64,000 nucleotides of DNA from Nannobrachium achirus (GCA_963921795.1 OY997653.1:3432499-3496498); one strand, 5' to 3'; positions 10,044-20,752 are shown, numbered from the stretch's first letter. The notes: generated by a model from the letters alone, not told the origin. Numbers and translations are program-made.

Positions 10044-10813
10044 TTTTAGTGTATTTCTATTTGCCCTAGTAGGCAAGTCGTATTTAAAGAAATGGAAGCC
10101 TTTCCTAAGCTGCTAAATGATCAGCAAATATGGTTAGAAAGAAAAATGAAAAAAGTTATGATTGGCTGCTAATTTAAAGAATGCGGCCACAAAGTCTATG
10201 ATAAACCATTTTAGCCATTATGGAAGACCCCCGATCCCACCGTTTTTACTGCCCTGGCGTCACCCCAGGTCTCCGGCTGGCTACTATTTTCCACCCAGCT
10301 GGAGTGTGTATATACTTGTGGGACACCCCGATAGCGCTGGGTTTTCTGTTGAGTTAGAGGCCGTTATTTACAGCTCCTCATGTGTGGACGTTTGAAGCGG
10401 CTCTTCAGATTATGTCCTCCTCACATCTGGCCTTTGTTTGTGTGTTGTGTTGTGTTTACTCGGAGAGGCCTGGTTTCGGTTGTTGGCCCGCTTTTACCCA
10501 AACCCAATCTGAGGTGAGGTGTTATCAGTATGAAACAGACGCCCGCGGCCGATTGGAGAAGTAATGAGATTCCCTGGCCCTGAATCATAATAGTTTTCCT
10601 TTGCAATGTGGAGTGAGGACTGCTTCTACAACAGTGTCTAATAGAAGCCATATCACTTCACTTAGCATCGGTCCCATTCAACCAAGGCTTTTAAGCAGGA
10701 TTTTATGACACTTGCTACACAAAGGAAAACCACTAATGGTCTCCCAATCATCCCCAATTCAAGACAGAATAGAGCCCCAAAAGAGAGATTGGGGGATTGC
10801 CCGGGACCCAAAC
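10044..10813. other. Intronic sequence, nothing recognised
   Basis: Apparently single-copy within the window. The small open frames show no family resemblance. Confidence 0.4.
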
Positions 10814-10894
10814 TAGTGAAAAAAACAGATCTACATGTTCACAAGGCGTCACTTTGCGCAGCGTTGTGAGCTTGTAGATCATCTATTTTCACTA
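10814..10894. repeat. HP hairpin, full, diverged
   Basis: TAGTGAAAA... / ...TTTTCACTA flank around CAGATCTACATGTTCACAAG and GTTGTGAGCTTGTAGATC. One arm carries several changes. Confidence 0.75.
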
Positions 10895-10995
10895 CTTAGA
10901 TTTTTTTTTTTTTTCAAATGTATGGAATTTCTTTTTTTTTATCATGAAAGCTTTTGCTTTTCTGGGAATGTTTTTTGAAAATCTTTTGAAATAAT

Positions 10996-11200
10996 AATAC
11001 CAGTAAGGCTCCCTAATCGTGAGATAGGCGACCGTCAGGTCGCATACACAAACTTTAGAAGGCAATCGTAGCCAATCAGGACGGAATCTGCCTCATGGTG
11101 GCGTGGAGGGCCATGTGAGAAATCAGGGCTTGTGGTTGTGGCTTGCCATCCGAGGAGTGTGTGTGCAAAGTTTGGCATTGATAGGGGCACATGCTGTGTG
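10996..11200. repeat. R7 repeat fragment
   Basis: TACCAGTAAGGCTCCCTAAT and AGGCGACCGTCAGGTCGCA, then TGGTGGCG and GTGTGTGCAAAGTTTGGCAT, shared with the R7 copies at 21972, 25740 and 59768. Confidence 0.6.
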
Positions 11201-11518
11201 CCCTGTGAATGACCCTAGTCCATTCTAGGCTGAAACATAAAAAGGGCTTTATCTATGAATGAGGTGCAAAGACTGACAAATATGAATACGCCAGGGAAGC
11301 AGAGATCTGATTGTTTTCACGGCGACACTTTACCGCGATGGTCGGCCCCAGTTTGGATTTTAGTTTCGCGAGCGTTTGTAAACAAATAGATTTTCTTCCT
11401 CAATCGTCAGTGGACACTCACGTGCACACGCACACAACCTCCGAGGCTCTTCAAAATAAAGCGTGAGGGAACGGCGGCAGCAGCAACAGCTAGAAATGTT
11501 AGAAACCTTGGCTTCCCA

Positions 11519-11711
11519 TGTGTTAAGTATTGACGGTTCAAGTGGTTAAATATCTGAAAACACAAATTTACATGAATCCAAATCCAAAATAGACTGACGA
11601 TTGTGCTGTCAAACAACAAAACTATATGGAATCTATGAAAAGTTTGTGGGGATCCCTGCTTCATCTCTCTCTCAACTAAGGGGTCCTTGGCCTGAAAATG
11701 TTGAAGACCCC
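11519..11711. mobile_element. H3 fragment
   Basis: Half of an H3 copy from AAGTATTGACGGTTCAAGTG to GTTGAAGACCCCTG. The other half is absent. Confidence 0.65.
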
Positions 11712-12250
11712 TGATTTAAGCTATGAAACAACATTAAATAGTTTAATTGCCGTTTGTGTCACTGCAATACATTATAGCAAAATGTTGAAACTTATTTGGC
11801 AGAGTACATCAATTTATCACTGCAATTGTGCCTTACCTTTATTGATGAAAACAAGCTGTTCCCTATTAAGTGCTCTACACCCCTGTGTATTGACCTAGCT
11901 CACCCTTAGCACCAGCGGAGAAAAAGTCCTGGCGCGGCAACAGAATGCAATCAATCCTGAATATTTACATTATGATTCAAACACAGTAGCGCTAGTGCTT
12001 ATTCTGACTTTGAAAAGTGTGATCCTATGGAGATTTTGCAGCTACAACAGCTTATTAAGCAGCCATAAAGCCATACATTCTCAAGATGTTTATCTGGCTT
12101 CTTATGTAAGTCTTTAGCCCAAATACAATCTGTTGTTTTTCAGGAGTACGTTGTCTAATTCCATGCACCACAACTCTCTTTTCATTCTGGCTTTTGAACA
12201 TGGTACCGTTAGTAACCACAGTATCCTGGGTTTGCTACTGTAGCTTATTA
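11712..12250. other. Intronic sequence, nothing recognised
   Basis: No gene or repeat signal seen. Confidence 0.35.
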
Positions 12251-12258
12251 CCTTGTGC

Positions 12259-12707
12259 AGTGGTGGAAAGTGACTATAGTACATTTACTTAAGTAATGTA
12301 ATTTTGAGGTATTTGTACTTTACTTGAGTATTTCCAATTTTTCAATACTTGTACTTCTACTCCACTACATCTCGGATCCAAATATTGTACTTTTACTCCA
12401 CTATCTTTATTCAAAAACTTTAGTTACTAGTTACTTTGTAGATTTTGATTATTACAAAACAACGCGTTGTGAGCTTGTAGATCTGCCATTTTCAAAAGAC
12501 TTTCACACAATTTAGACTGGACATTCTCCATAAGGGTAACCCTAACCCATACTTCAAGAAGTTCAAGTACATCTTGATGCCATGACTTTTGTACTTTTAC
12601 TCAAGGACATTTTGAGTTCCGGACTTTAACTTGTAACAGAGTACTTCTACATTGCAGTATGGATACTTTTACTTAAGTACAACACGTGAGTACTTTTTCC
12701 ACCACTG
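12259..12707. mobile_element. H6 hAT-like MITE with exact 8-bp duplication
   Basis: AGTGGTGGAAAG... to ...CTTTTTCCACCACTG, with CCTTGTGC at 12251-12258 and again at 12708-12715. It is rich in ACTTAAGTA/TACTTTTACT repeats typical of this family. A single HP arm is in the middle. Confidence 0.85.
12460..12496. repeat. HP single arm in H6
   Basis: ACGCGTTGTGAGCTTGTAG, then ATCTGCCATTTTCAAAA; the left arm is missing. Confidence 0.75.
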
Positions 12708-12715
12708 CCTTGTGC

Positions 12716-13163
12716 TCATTAGACGCAGTCTACTTTACTATGCTATACTACAGACGCAGACTACACTGACTGCATCTGTCATTATCTCATTCCGAATACA
12801 GGCAATGCTAATGCCATGTTTGATACATCAAAAGGTTGATTCTGATCCACTGCACCTCTCATTATCCCATCCTCTGATGTCCCAATAAGACTGATGGGAT
12901 CTTTTTTTGACAGAGGTTGGCTTTATTATAACATTCACTTAAGGCAGTAGAGTTCTGGTTTCACGTGAGGGGGTTTTACTTTGAAAGCCAAGGGCTCAAT
13001 CTTAAAGGAATCGCTCACTCCCAAATGACAGTTCTGTCATTATCGAATCCTCATGCCAGTTGAAACATAGATAAAGTTACTGGGTGGTAAATGGTGCATG
13101 TAATATAGAGCCTTCCTCTGAAGAGCCGTACAATGTGCGCATTACATTCACCCATTCACACAC
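12716..13163. other. Intronic sequence with SINE-like scrap
   Basis: 13076-13160 (GGTAAATGGTGCATG... CATTCACCCATTCACACAC) resembles a common fish short interspersed repeat, also seen near 29780. The rest is unrecognised. Confidence 0.35.
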
Positions 13164-14028
13164 TAGTGGCGTTTCCATAAAGCCACTTTTTGCGCATTAA
13201 CGGCTTAATCGCAAAATGTTTTTATGGAAACACTTCAAAATGCGAATAAACTTTCATTATCCGCAAAAAAAGTTATCCGCTTGGAGGAGGAGGATTTTGA
13301 GCCTTTATCGAATAAACTAAATGCGCTTAAGTGAATGGAAACGGGTCAGACAATACATGCGAATAGATTATGACGTTCTAGGTCCATTTCCTCATCCCCT
13401 GCCGCTTTGTCCATGGTATAGCGTTAGCCCACAAAACAAACCTGTTGTTTGTTACACACGGAGTGACACGGACCATGTGTAAATTCCTCCCGTTTTCACC
13501 TCAAGCCATCGGTGGCGAGCGAACCCTTCCTCATCCCACGGTGTTGCGTGCCTGACGTGCCCAATCTACAAGCTCACAGGCACAGCACTCGCATCCACGT
13601 CTCCGCGCCGCGTTGAGAGCTTGCAGATCGACCACCTGACCTTCCAGAGGACGCTAAAACTTGCACTGTGCAACTGCAGCGACGCGACCGCGGTTTTCCC
13701 GGTGAACCGGTAGCTTTATGTATTGAGAGGAACTCTTGCCAATTTCGTAAGAGACTCGTCGCCAATTGTATTTAAAAGTTATTTGGGGCCATGATGATGA
13801 TAACACCTTCTTCCCACTACTAGACAGCGACCGAGTCACAGCAGTCAGACGTGCAGACGGTGCAGTGCTCAGGTTCGGTCTGATAAAAATCAGCCCGATC
13901 AACTCTTGCGACGTCGCTAATTCGAATGACACCCGCAAATGGAAACATGCTAAATTTGCTTTGTCTTAAAAAACTGAGGTCATTCGATTACCTTACTCAT
14001 TTATGTTTTGCGTTTCAACTGCCATGAG
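13164..14028. mobile_element. Unclassified MITE-like region holding an HP hairpin
   Basis: The left part (GTGGCGTTTCCATAAAGCC, GCGAATAAACTTTCATTAT) and the right part (AAATGGAAACATGC, TTATGTTTTGCGTTTCAACT) look like degenerate inverted ends. Boundaries are uncertain. Confidence 0.3.
13564..13630. repeat. HP hairpin, diverged
   Basis: ATCTACAAGCTCACAGGC on the left and GCCGCGTTGAGAGCTTGCAG on the right, with a 25-base GC-rich loop. Confidence 0.65.
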
Positions 14029-14217
14029 GGTTAGTTTAGAATGACTTTTGAACTACTTTAAATGAAAGCGTATGAAAACCCAAACAGCTCTCAGAATAGA
14101 GTACACTGTTTACACTTATGAAAGGTGTATGAGCATATTGTTTTAGCAATTTCCATTTATATTTCCCCATATTCTTCCTTTTATCAATATTAAGCTGCAG
14201 CTTTGCCAGAGTTGATG

Positions 14218-14532
14218 TTTTTGATTGATTATTTTATTAGACAAAAATGGAGAACAGTACAAGTACAGTCAATACAATAGAAATGTAGTACAGTACAAGT
14301 ACAGTTAAACACCCTGCCTAAAAGGAACATCCCAAATGAGATCTTTTACAGTCTTTTTTTATGTTGGAAGCCCTCTGTATTTAATTCATGGACATAACAA
14401 ATAGCAAGCAAAGAAAACATTCAATAATATCACAGTTATAAAAACACTACCTCCTGAAAGGTGAGTTTTCAGGGCAGTTTTGAAGGATGCCAGCAAGCTA
14501 CATGTTTTAAATTTGTTTGTTTGTTTACCCAT
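14218..14532 (-). mobile_element. Retroposon-like insertion
   Basis: Flanked by GTTGATG (14211-14217 and 14533-14539) and absent from unit 2 of the duplication. Read on the - strand it ends in an AATAAAATAATCAATCAAA tail. Family not recognised. Confidence 0.5.
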
Positions 14533-14686
14533 GTTGATGCCTCATCTACTGTATAGTGCACTCTATAGCAGTAATCTGTCCCTTCACCTTGAGGAGGACT
14601 TCTTTCAACGTCTCAGCGGCCACTTCTCTCTGTCTCCACGTAGGAGGAGAGATGAATAGATGGGTCATTAAACTATTTAGACCGTA

Positions 14687-14864
14687 TAGTGTGTGCCAGC
14701 GGCTACGTCATTGTAGTCCTTATTGGCCATTTCTTGGGTCAAAACACAGGTGTTTCAATTGTTTGATTGCATAGAACTAATGCTATAGTCTAATCAGAAC
14801 ACCTGTGTAAGGCTGTGTTTACCCAAGAAATGGCCGCTCTTAGAACTACATTTGGCACACCCTA
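14687..14864. mobile_element. Palindromic MITE with TA duplication
   Basis: TAGTGTGTGCCA...TGGCACACCCTA between TA dinucleotides; long arms include GGCCATTTCTTGGGT and its complement. The sister H1b at 16213 has the empty site (GACCGTATTGCGTATC). Confidence 0.75.
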
Positions 14865-14885
14865 TAGCGTATCATTTTATGCTTT

Positions 14886-14928
14886 AGCTATTAAAAAATA
14901 GCAGATCTACAAGCGCACAGCGCGGCAC
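14886..14928. repeat. HP single arm in H1b
   Basis: CTATTAAAAAATAGCAGATC, TACAAGCGCACAGCGCGGCAC; the arm ends at the would-be loop. Confidence 0.75.
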
Positions 14929-15223
14929 TTTGAAAAATCTTGAAGATTGGTGCAATTCTTTGAATATTTTGGCCAGATTCTATAAGTGTCTTCTGAATCC
15001 TTCTAAGGTTTTTTGAAAAAGATATGTTTCTATGTCAGCGGTGCTCAAACCTTTTCATGTGAAGGACCCCCAAAATGATATGTTTTTGGCAATGGACCCC
15101 ATGGCGTGCAAACACGCACGCAGTGTATCAGGGACCCCCCAGAAGCAAATATTTAAGTTACAAATGTTCGCTTTAAAAATTATATATATATATTCAAAGA
15201 TTTGCACAAATCTTCATGATTTT

Positions 15224-15282
15224 TCAAAAATAGCAGATCTACAAGCTCACAGTGAGCTTGTAGATCTGCTATTTTTCAATAG
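15224..15282. repeat. HP hairpin, minimal loopless form
   Basis: GATCTACAAGCTCAC runs straight into AGTGAGCTTGTAGATC, with CAAAAATAG / CTATTTTTCAATAG outside. The inner part of both arms is gone. Confidence 0.85.
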
Positions 15283-15576
15283 TTAAAGCATTCAATAATT
15301 CTCGGCCTAAATGGGTTGAATGAAAGCACATGGAAAAACAAAACAGCTCTCAGAATAGAGTTATGAGTCATCATGTGTTAGCAAGCATGACAAGAATGTC
15401 CCTATTGCATTTTTACACTCCTGAAACACTTATGAAAGGTTCGCAATTTCCGTTTATATTAACCAAAATTCTTCCTTTTATTGCGACCGAAATTAAGCTA
15501 CAGCTTTGCCAGAGTTGATGTTGATGGCTCATCCACTGTATAGTGCACTTTATAGCAGTAATCTGTCCCTTCACCT

Positions 15577-16122
15577 CAGGGACATGCTGGGCCCCTGATT
15601 CAGCCCGGGAGAAAGAGTTGGAGAGGCCCTCATTGCGCGCTATAGAAAGAGATCTCTCTCTATAGCGCTGCTGCTACTCAAAGATTTGTGCCAAAGTGAC
15701 AAGCCAGTGGGCCAAATACATGAGTTATATTTCGTCGTTGTCGGGTGGAAACCTTGTATGTCCAAAACTGTTTTTGTATTTATTATTTAAAAAATGATTT
15801 AAACAAGTGAAAACAGCCGATCTACAAGCACACAACGCCTCGCACCGCTTGTAGATCTGCGGTTTTCACTACTTTTGTGCGACGGCCTTGTATGATGAAG
15901 CAGGGCTTTGCTTTGCGAAAAAATTTACAAATTTGAAACTTGGAGATACGAGGTTTCTGCCCGACAGTGACGATTTACTTTGTTGGCCGCCCAGCCCCCA
16001 AAATGGAACGAAGGCTGACATTTTATTTTTATTTTTTTCCTAATGACCTGCCTGGACTGGCCCGGGAATGAACCGGCCGTTCGGGAGTTGTCCTGCTTTT
16101 CCCAATGGCCAGCACGTCCCTG
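15577..16122. mobile_element. H5 hAT-like MITE with exact 8-bp duplication
   Basis: CAGGGACATGCTGGG... to ...CCAGCACGTCCCTG, flanked by CTTCACCT at 15569-15576 and 16123-16130. The inner core C (about 15727-15972) has its own ends, TCGTCGTTGTCGGGTGG and CTGCCCGACAGTGACGAT, and carries HP at its centre. Confidence 0.85.
15806..15872. repeat. HP hairpin in core C
   Basis: AGTGAAAACAGCCGATC... / ...GATCTGCGGTTTTCACT, with the arm variant AAGCACACAACGCCTCGC. Confidence 0.8.
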
Positions 16123-16251
16123 CTTCACCTTGAGGAGGACTTCTTTCAAGGTCTCAGCGGCCACTTCTCTCTGTCTCCGCGTAGGAGCAGAGATGAATAG
16201 ATGGGTCATTAAACTATTTAGACCGTATTGCGTATCATTTTATGCTTTAGC

Positions 16252-16291
16252 TATAAAAAAATAGCAGATCTACAAGCGCACAGCGCGGCAC
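16252..16291. repeat. HP single arm in H1b
   Basis: AAAAAATAGCAGATCTACAA then GCGCACAGCGCGGCAC, as in copy 1. Confidence 0.75.
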
Positions 16292-16560
16292 TTTGAAAAA
16301 TCTTGAAGATTGGTGCAATTCTTTGAATATTTTGACCAGATTCTATACGTGTCTTCTGAATCCTGAAAAATATATGTTTCTATGTTAGTGGTGCTCAAAC
16401 CTTTTCATGTGAAGGACCCCCAAAATGATATGTATTTGGCCATGGACCCCCAACTCAAAATATTTTGTATCGGGGACCCCCCAGAAGCAAATATTTGAGT
16501 TACAAATGTTCACTTTAAAAAATATATATATTCAAAGATTTGCACAAATCTTCATGATTT

Positions 16561-16641
16561 TTCAAAAATAGCAGACCTATAAGCTCGCAGCGCGGCACTC
16601 GGTGCCGTGCTGCGAGCTTGTAGATCTGCTATTTTTCAACA
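16561..16641. repeat. HP hairpin, full, in H1b
   Basis: Arms GCTCGCAGCGCGGCAC and GTGCCGTGCTGCGAGC around a CTCG-type loop, with CAAAAATAG / CTATTTTTCAA outside. Confidence 0.85.
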
Positions 16642-17071
16642 GTTAAAGCATTCAATAATTCTAGGACTAAATGGCTTCTTAACAGGAAGTGTTGTGAATG
16701 TCCCCCGTGCCCCCGAGCGAAACCCTCGACACGCCGTTCCGGGCCTCGCGTGGGACGAGCCTCTCGGTGACGACACGGAGAGCGATGAACTCGGAGCGAG
16801 GCTAAGTGAAAACAGCACAGGAACCTTTCCAAGGAAAGCACATGTTGGCAGCGTGCAGCGCGCAGCCGCTCGGCTTCCAGGAATGACAGTACACAATAGA
16901 AGGGAGGAGGATGAGGGTGTGTTGTGTGTGATGATGGCCCTGGTGATGTTTGGTTCAGGTTCAGATTCAGACACAGGCCTGTCACAATTATCACATAACC
17001 GTCTTGCAATTATTTGTCATAATCGTTTCCATGTTGAACATTTTTTTATATATTTTCAAACATTTTCAAAA

Positions 17072-17115
17072 ATAGTGGAAATAGCAGTTCTACTAGATCG
17101 GCCTATTTCCACTAT
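17072..17115. repeat. HP hairpin, short form in H4
   Basis: ATAGTGGAAATAGCAG / CGGCCTATTTCCACTAT with only TTCTACTAGAT between. The flank is intact while the arms have almost vanished. Confidence 0.7.
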
Positions 17116-17197
17116 CAATGTTCTTTTTTTTTAAGTATACAGTTGTCAAATATGTAATGTCTTTGTATATTTAGGTTATGTGTCATGTGTCATATCT

Positions 17198-17496
17198 AGG
17201 AGGAGGAGGAAAGTCCGCACACTGAGTCGTAGCTCCAGGAATAGTATTTTATTTAAGCATACAGTAGGACAACGTTTCGACCTCTGTCGAGGTCTTCTTC
17301 AGGTCTCTTCAGGTCTTCCCAGAGACCTGAAGAAGACCTCGACAGAGGTCGAAACGTTGTCCTATGCTTAAATAAAGTACTATTCCTGGAGCTACGACTC
17401 AGTGTGCGGACTTTCCTCCTCCTCCTAAGTACGTATTTTTGTCCAGCACCTGAAACAATTTTTCTGGGATGTGCGTGCCTCCTCCTAAACTCATGG
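17198..17496. mobile_element. Penelope-like inverted pair nested in H4
   Basis: Two about 100-bp arms in inverted orientation (17198-17298 and 17322-17427), each with GAAGACCTCGACAGAGGTC, GAAACGTTGTCCTA and GACTCAGTGTGCGGAC. The whole is flanked by GTCATATCT (17189-17197 and 17497-17505). ACCTGAAGA-[stem]-GAAAC resembles a hammerhead ribozyme core, as carried by Penelope-like elements, but the consensus CTGATGA reads CTGAAGA here. Confidence 0.55.
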
Positions 17497-17670
17497 GTCA
17501 TATCTGCCATGTGCAACTTCAAAGCCTAAAAGCCAAACAGAAATGTAATTGTCAACGACAAAAACACAATTAAATCGCTAATCGCAATTATTTGAGAGGC
17601 GTGACAATGAATCATGTCATAATCGTGACAACTGACAACCCTACACACATTCACAAACGTGCCTTTAGCG

Positions 17671-17990
17671 CAGTGGTTTTCAACCCTTTCCATATATTAA
17701 TTATTGGCCATGTGAGCCACTGACCACCACTGGATAAGATTTAGCTTCTCAGAAACAAGACTTGAAATATTTTGTTATCGTTGGAAAAAGATTTTGTCCT
17801 CGATTCCAAGCTGTATTGATGTGGCACCTTAGGAGAGATGACAGGCAAAGTAAACGTTGATCAAAATAACAATTCTTCTACATTCTGTAATTGTGTAGAC
17901 TTCTTGTAAATTAAGTAATGCAGAAGTTAAACAATAATTTAACTACCTTTACCAACTGAACCTTTTCAGGCCGCGACCCCCAAAATAATG
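17671..17990. mobile_element. hAT-like end fragment
   Basis: Begins CAGTGGTTTTCAACCC and ends near CTTTTCAGGCCGCGACCCC. A reverse-oriented relative lies at 53340-53478 (shared GAGAAGCTAAATCT). Confidence 0.45.
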
Positions 17991-18149
17991 GACCCTAACC
18001 CTAACCCTAACCCGAAGGTTCATTAGTCTGAAGGTTCATTAGTCCGAATTTAGTTGGGTTTACTGAGGTTAGGGTTAGAGTTAGAGTTACAGTGGGACTG
18101 AGTTACTAGGGCCCAAGGTGGAGGGGCCTTAATTATTTTATACTTTAGA

Positions 18150-18214
18150 CAGATATACAAGCTCACAGCGTGGCACTGAGTGCCGCGCTGCGAGCTTGTA
18201 GATCTGCTATTTTC
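18150..18214. repeat. HP hairpin, full
   Basis: CAGATATACAAGCTCACAGC and GCGCTGCGAGCTTGTAGATC around GTGGCACTGAGTGCC. Confidence 0.85.
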
Positions 18215-18265
18215 GAAAAGTTGTGAAAATGTTTGCAGATCTAACTACAATTTTGCTTCTGGGGG

Positions 18266-18300
18266 TGCCGCGCTGTGAGCTTGTATATCTGCCATTTTTG
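18266..18300. repeat. HP single arm
   Basis: GTGCCGCGCTGTGAGCTTGT then ATATCTGCCATTTTTG; left arm deleted. Confidence 0.8.
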
Positions 18301-18457
18301 AGTGGTGGTCACACCACTCCTGTAATTCGCTTTCACGATGTTACTGGCCGTGTATGTCTGTCGCCGTGTATGTCTGTGGCCAGCCAGACACACACACACA
18401 GACCACAAACACACACACACGTTAAAGGAGGGGCGCTATTGAGCAGGCAGACTCAAC

Positions 18458-18460
<3 letters not shown>

Positions 18461-18555
<95 letters not shown>

Positions 18556-18725
18556 TGTAGACACACACGTAGCAAGGAGGGCGCGCGCGCGCAGACACAC
18601 ACACAGTCACACACACACACACACACACACATACACACACACACACAAATGTCCGCGACTGGGTGGCTGCAACAGCACGCACAACGTTTTTTCACTCTCT
18701 CTGATGATGCACGCAGCGTGCAACT

Positions 18726-18782
<57 letters not shown>
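18461..18782. repeat. Microsatellite cluster (CT)n, (CA)n, (GT)n
   Basis: (CT)40 at 18461-18540, (CA) tracts to 18650 and (GT)n at 18729-18782. The repeat-rich frames across it are artefacts. Confidence 0.95.
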
Positions 18783-18784
<2 letters not shown>

Positions 18785-19440
18785 CTGCTCGCGCTAATGT
18801 TGCAGCCGGAGACAACTCTGATTGGAAGTGGCGTGCCGCTGAATGGAGCTCCCTGCTTGTGTTCCCACTACTTTACCTCGCATTGGATTTTTATTATTTT
18901 TCGGCGCTGTTGTGTGCACTCTGCACTGCAGCTCCGTCCGTCCGTCCGTTCAACACACATCACCCAAGTAAATCCTGGTTTATACTTCTTCATCACGGCG
19001 TGTTCCGTGACAAAATGTGGCTGATCTACACTGTAGATCTGCTATTTTCCAGGCGCAGAAACTTGCAGCGCAGCGCACGTTATTATTTGTATTATTTAAT
19101 AATCTAACATAGCCTACTATTTAAATACTTTCACAAGCCACATTGTGGCTTAATATTCACATTAAGGGTAACAAGCAGGCACGCTGCATGCCATGCACTG
19201 CACATTTGAACATGCACTGCACATTAGAACAAGTTTGCTTGTGAGTGTAAATCAGTGGCTTCCTCAAAGAAAAAGAAAGGAGGGGAAAAAGCGTTGGAAA
19301 CATAAGGTTCGGGCCTCGGCGCGGGTCGGACGCATTTTAATGATTAATGCTCGGACATCGATTCGGGTCGGACAAAAAACTGTCGGACACGGCCCACATG
19401 GGTTCAGAACGGACAGAAAAAATTGGCCCGATCCCAGCTC
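18783..19440. other. Intronic sequence with a tiny HP relic
   Basis: 19019-19050 reads GATCTACACTGTAGATCTGC, an HP palindrome trimmed to its outer arms. Nothing else recognised. Confidence 0.45.
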
Positions 19441-19441
19441 T

Positions 19442-19461
19442 AATCTACAAGCTCACAATGC
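19442..19461. repeat. HP single arm
   Basis: AATCTACAAGCTCACAATGC without a partner. A further faint copy (AAGATCACAATGCGTCC) lies at 19546. Confidence 0.6.
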
Positions 19462-19693
19462 GTCCACCCCGTCCATCATTAGCCGAGTTTCTTAAAGCAG
19501 GTCAAAATAATAATAAACAAATAATAGTTGGAAATAGTTGGATTTAAGATCACAATGCGTCCGTCCGGCCGTCCGTCTGTCTCCCGCCACTGTTGAGCAT
19601 GAGCAACCTTGCAATCCATGTATTTGACTCTTTTTATTTGACCACCACTCAGTTCACAACAAGGTGTGATTTTTCAATAGTTAACGCACAAAT

Positions 19694-20152
19694 AATAATA
19701 ATCTTTATTGTCCCCAAAGGGAAATTTGTCTTCACAGTCTGTTCAAACAAGAAACAACACATAGCCAAAAAGACAACACAACATATCACATAGACAAGTC
19801 ATCAGTACCCCACTGTACACAGAAAAGACCCTCTTAGCGACGGGGGCGATTGTTTAGCAGATTGTTAAGTGCAGCAATGAGGGGACAAAACTCCTTTTTA
19901 ACCGAACTTTGTGCCACGCCAAGGTTCTGTATCTTCGCCCAGATGGCATTAGGTCAAAGTGGCGATGCAGAGGATGGTCAGTGTCACTTGTTATTGAGAG
20001 TGCTAAGCGTGTAATGTCCTTATCGTTCATATCAGACAGTGTGGGTGTGGGAAGTCCAATGATCTTGGAAGCAATACGGGTGATACTGTAAAGTTTGTTT
20101 CTGTTAGGCATGGACAGTATGGTGAAGAAACATGCAGAGCAGTACAACAAAA
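19694..20152 (-). mobile_element. LINE 3' end, L2-like
   Basis: The - strand frame 20150-19854 encodes a reverse-transcriptase tail (SITSDTDHPLHRHFDLMPSG, RRYRTL, then SFVPSLLHL) and is followed by a 3' end GGGACAATAAAGATTATTATT. The DLMPSGRRYR block matches the C-terminus of fish L2/CR1-group LINEs. 5'-truncated. Confidence 0.7.
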
Positions 20153-20164
20153 ATAATGCGTAGC

Positions 20165-20284
20165 AGCGTAATAGTGCGTTCCCAGTGTAAATGGGTTAAA
20201 CCCCCTGCCCCTATGAAGAACATTCATGGGGGGCCCGCTGTGAATCCTTGTACCCAGGGCCCAGAATTTGGCGCGACACCCCTG
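20165..20284. mobile_element. H1 terminal fragment
   Basis: Reverse-oriented H1 end from GTTCCCAGTGTAAATGGG to GGCGCGACACCCCTG. Confidence 0.7.
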
Positions 20285-20624
20285 GGTTCCTGAACTACCC
20301 ACAGCCCACCTCTGAGATGCTGCACAAGTAGACAGAACGGGTGCCATCTTATAATGAACATTAGTGAGGATCAATTACGAAGGTTTAACATGAGTGTAGT
20401 CGGTGCTCCTCTAAACCTGTATCCTTGAACTGAAGTTCATTGTGTGTGGGTTGCTACATGTTAAGTAGTAAGTAAGCACGGGGTGGGGGAGTTTGAAAGA
20501 AAAGGAGGTCGAGAAAAATCAAAGAAGAGCAGAGCAGAGTGGTGTAGGGAGCGTGAGAGAGCCTCAGACATGCAGTTCCACTCCTCTGCTCGATGTCGGC
20601 TGGATCACTGGTATCAGAGCTGTA
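20285..20624. other. Intronic sequence, mostly unrecognised
   Basis: 20330-20375 (TGAACATTAGTGAGGATCAA) is a scrap of the TTAA MITE at 23287-23535. The rest has no signal. Confidence 0.4.
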
Positions 20625-20671
20625 AATACCACCGGGGGTGTCGCACAAATTCTGGGCCCTGGGTACTTTAA

Positions 20672-20752
20672 CTATTGAGAAATAGCAGATATACAAGCTC
20701 GCAGCGCGGCACCGAGTGCCGCGCTGCGAGCTTGTAGATCTGCTATTTTTGA
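20672..20752. repeat. HP hairpin, full, left copy in H1
   Basis: Near-perfect arms with core GCTCGCAGCGCGGCAC / GTGCCGCGCTGCGAGC and a three-base CGA loop. Confidence 0.95.

Larger units (their letters stand above)
14672..15315. mobile_element. H1b TTAA-flanked element, copy 1
   Basis: Left TTAA at 14668-14671, right TTGA at 15316-15319; ends ACTATTTAGACCG and CGGCCTAAATGG. It contains one HP arm, the inner GGACCCCCAAAATGATATG module and a full HP hairpin. A 178-bp MITE is nested at 14687-14864. Confidence 0.65.
14058..16678. repeat. Tandem duplication of [block + H1b], two units
   Basis: Unit 1 (14058-15315) and unit 2 (15316-16678) share AACAGCTCTCAGAATAGAGT, TTAAGCT(G/A)CAGCTTTGCC, GTATAGTGCACT(C/T)TATAGC, GAGGAGGACTTCTTTCAA and a terminal H1b element. 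Each unit later took its own insertions: a retroposon and a 178-bp MITE in unit 1, an H5 element in unit 2. Confidence 0.8.
16213..16678. mobile_element. H1b TTAA-flanked element, copy 2
   Basis: TTAA at 16209-16212 and 16679-16682. Same layout as copy 1: one HP arm at 16252-16291, the inner GGACCCCCAAAATGATATG module, then a full HP. Confidence 0.75.
16975..17642. mobile_element. H4 hAT-like MITE, reverse orientation, interrupted
   Basis: Left end AGGCCTGTCACAATTATC, right end CATAATCGTGACA...ACCCTA; shares TTGTCAAATATGTAATGTC and CATATCTGCCATGTGCAA with other copies. Interrupted at 17198-17496. Confidence 0.7.
18089..18300. mobile_element. H1 fragment, reverse orientation
   Basis: GTGGGACTGAGTTACTAGGG, GGGCCTTAATTATTTTATAC, then HP, a piece of the inner module (AATTTTGCTTCTGGGGG) and a lone HP arm. 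Collapsed by internal deletion. Confidence 0.7.

Noticed and set aside
17993-18013. Telomere-type CCCTAA repeats (also 56060-56096, 62852-62866)
   Set aside because: Only about three units and embedded in dispersed repeats; no sign of a former chromosome end.
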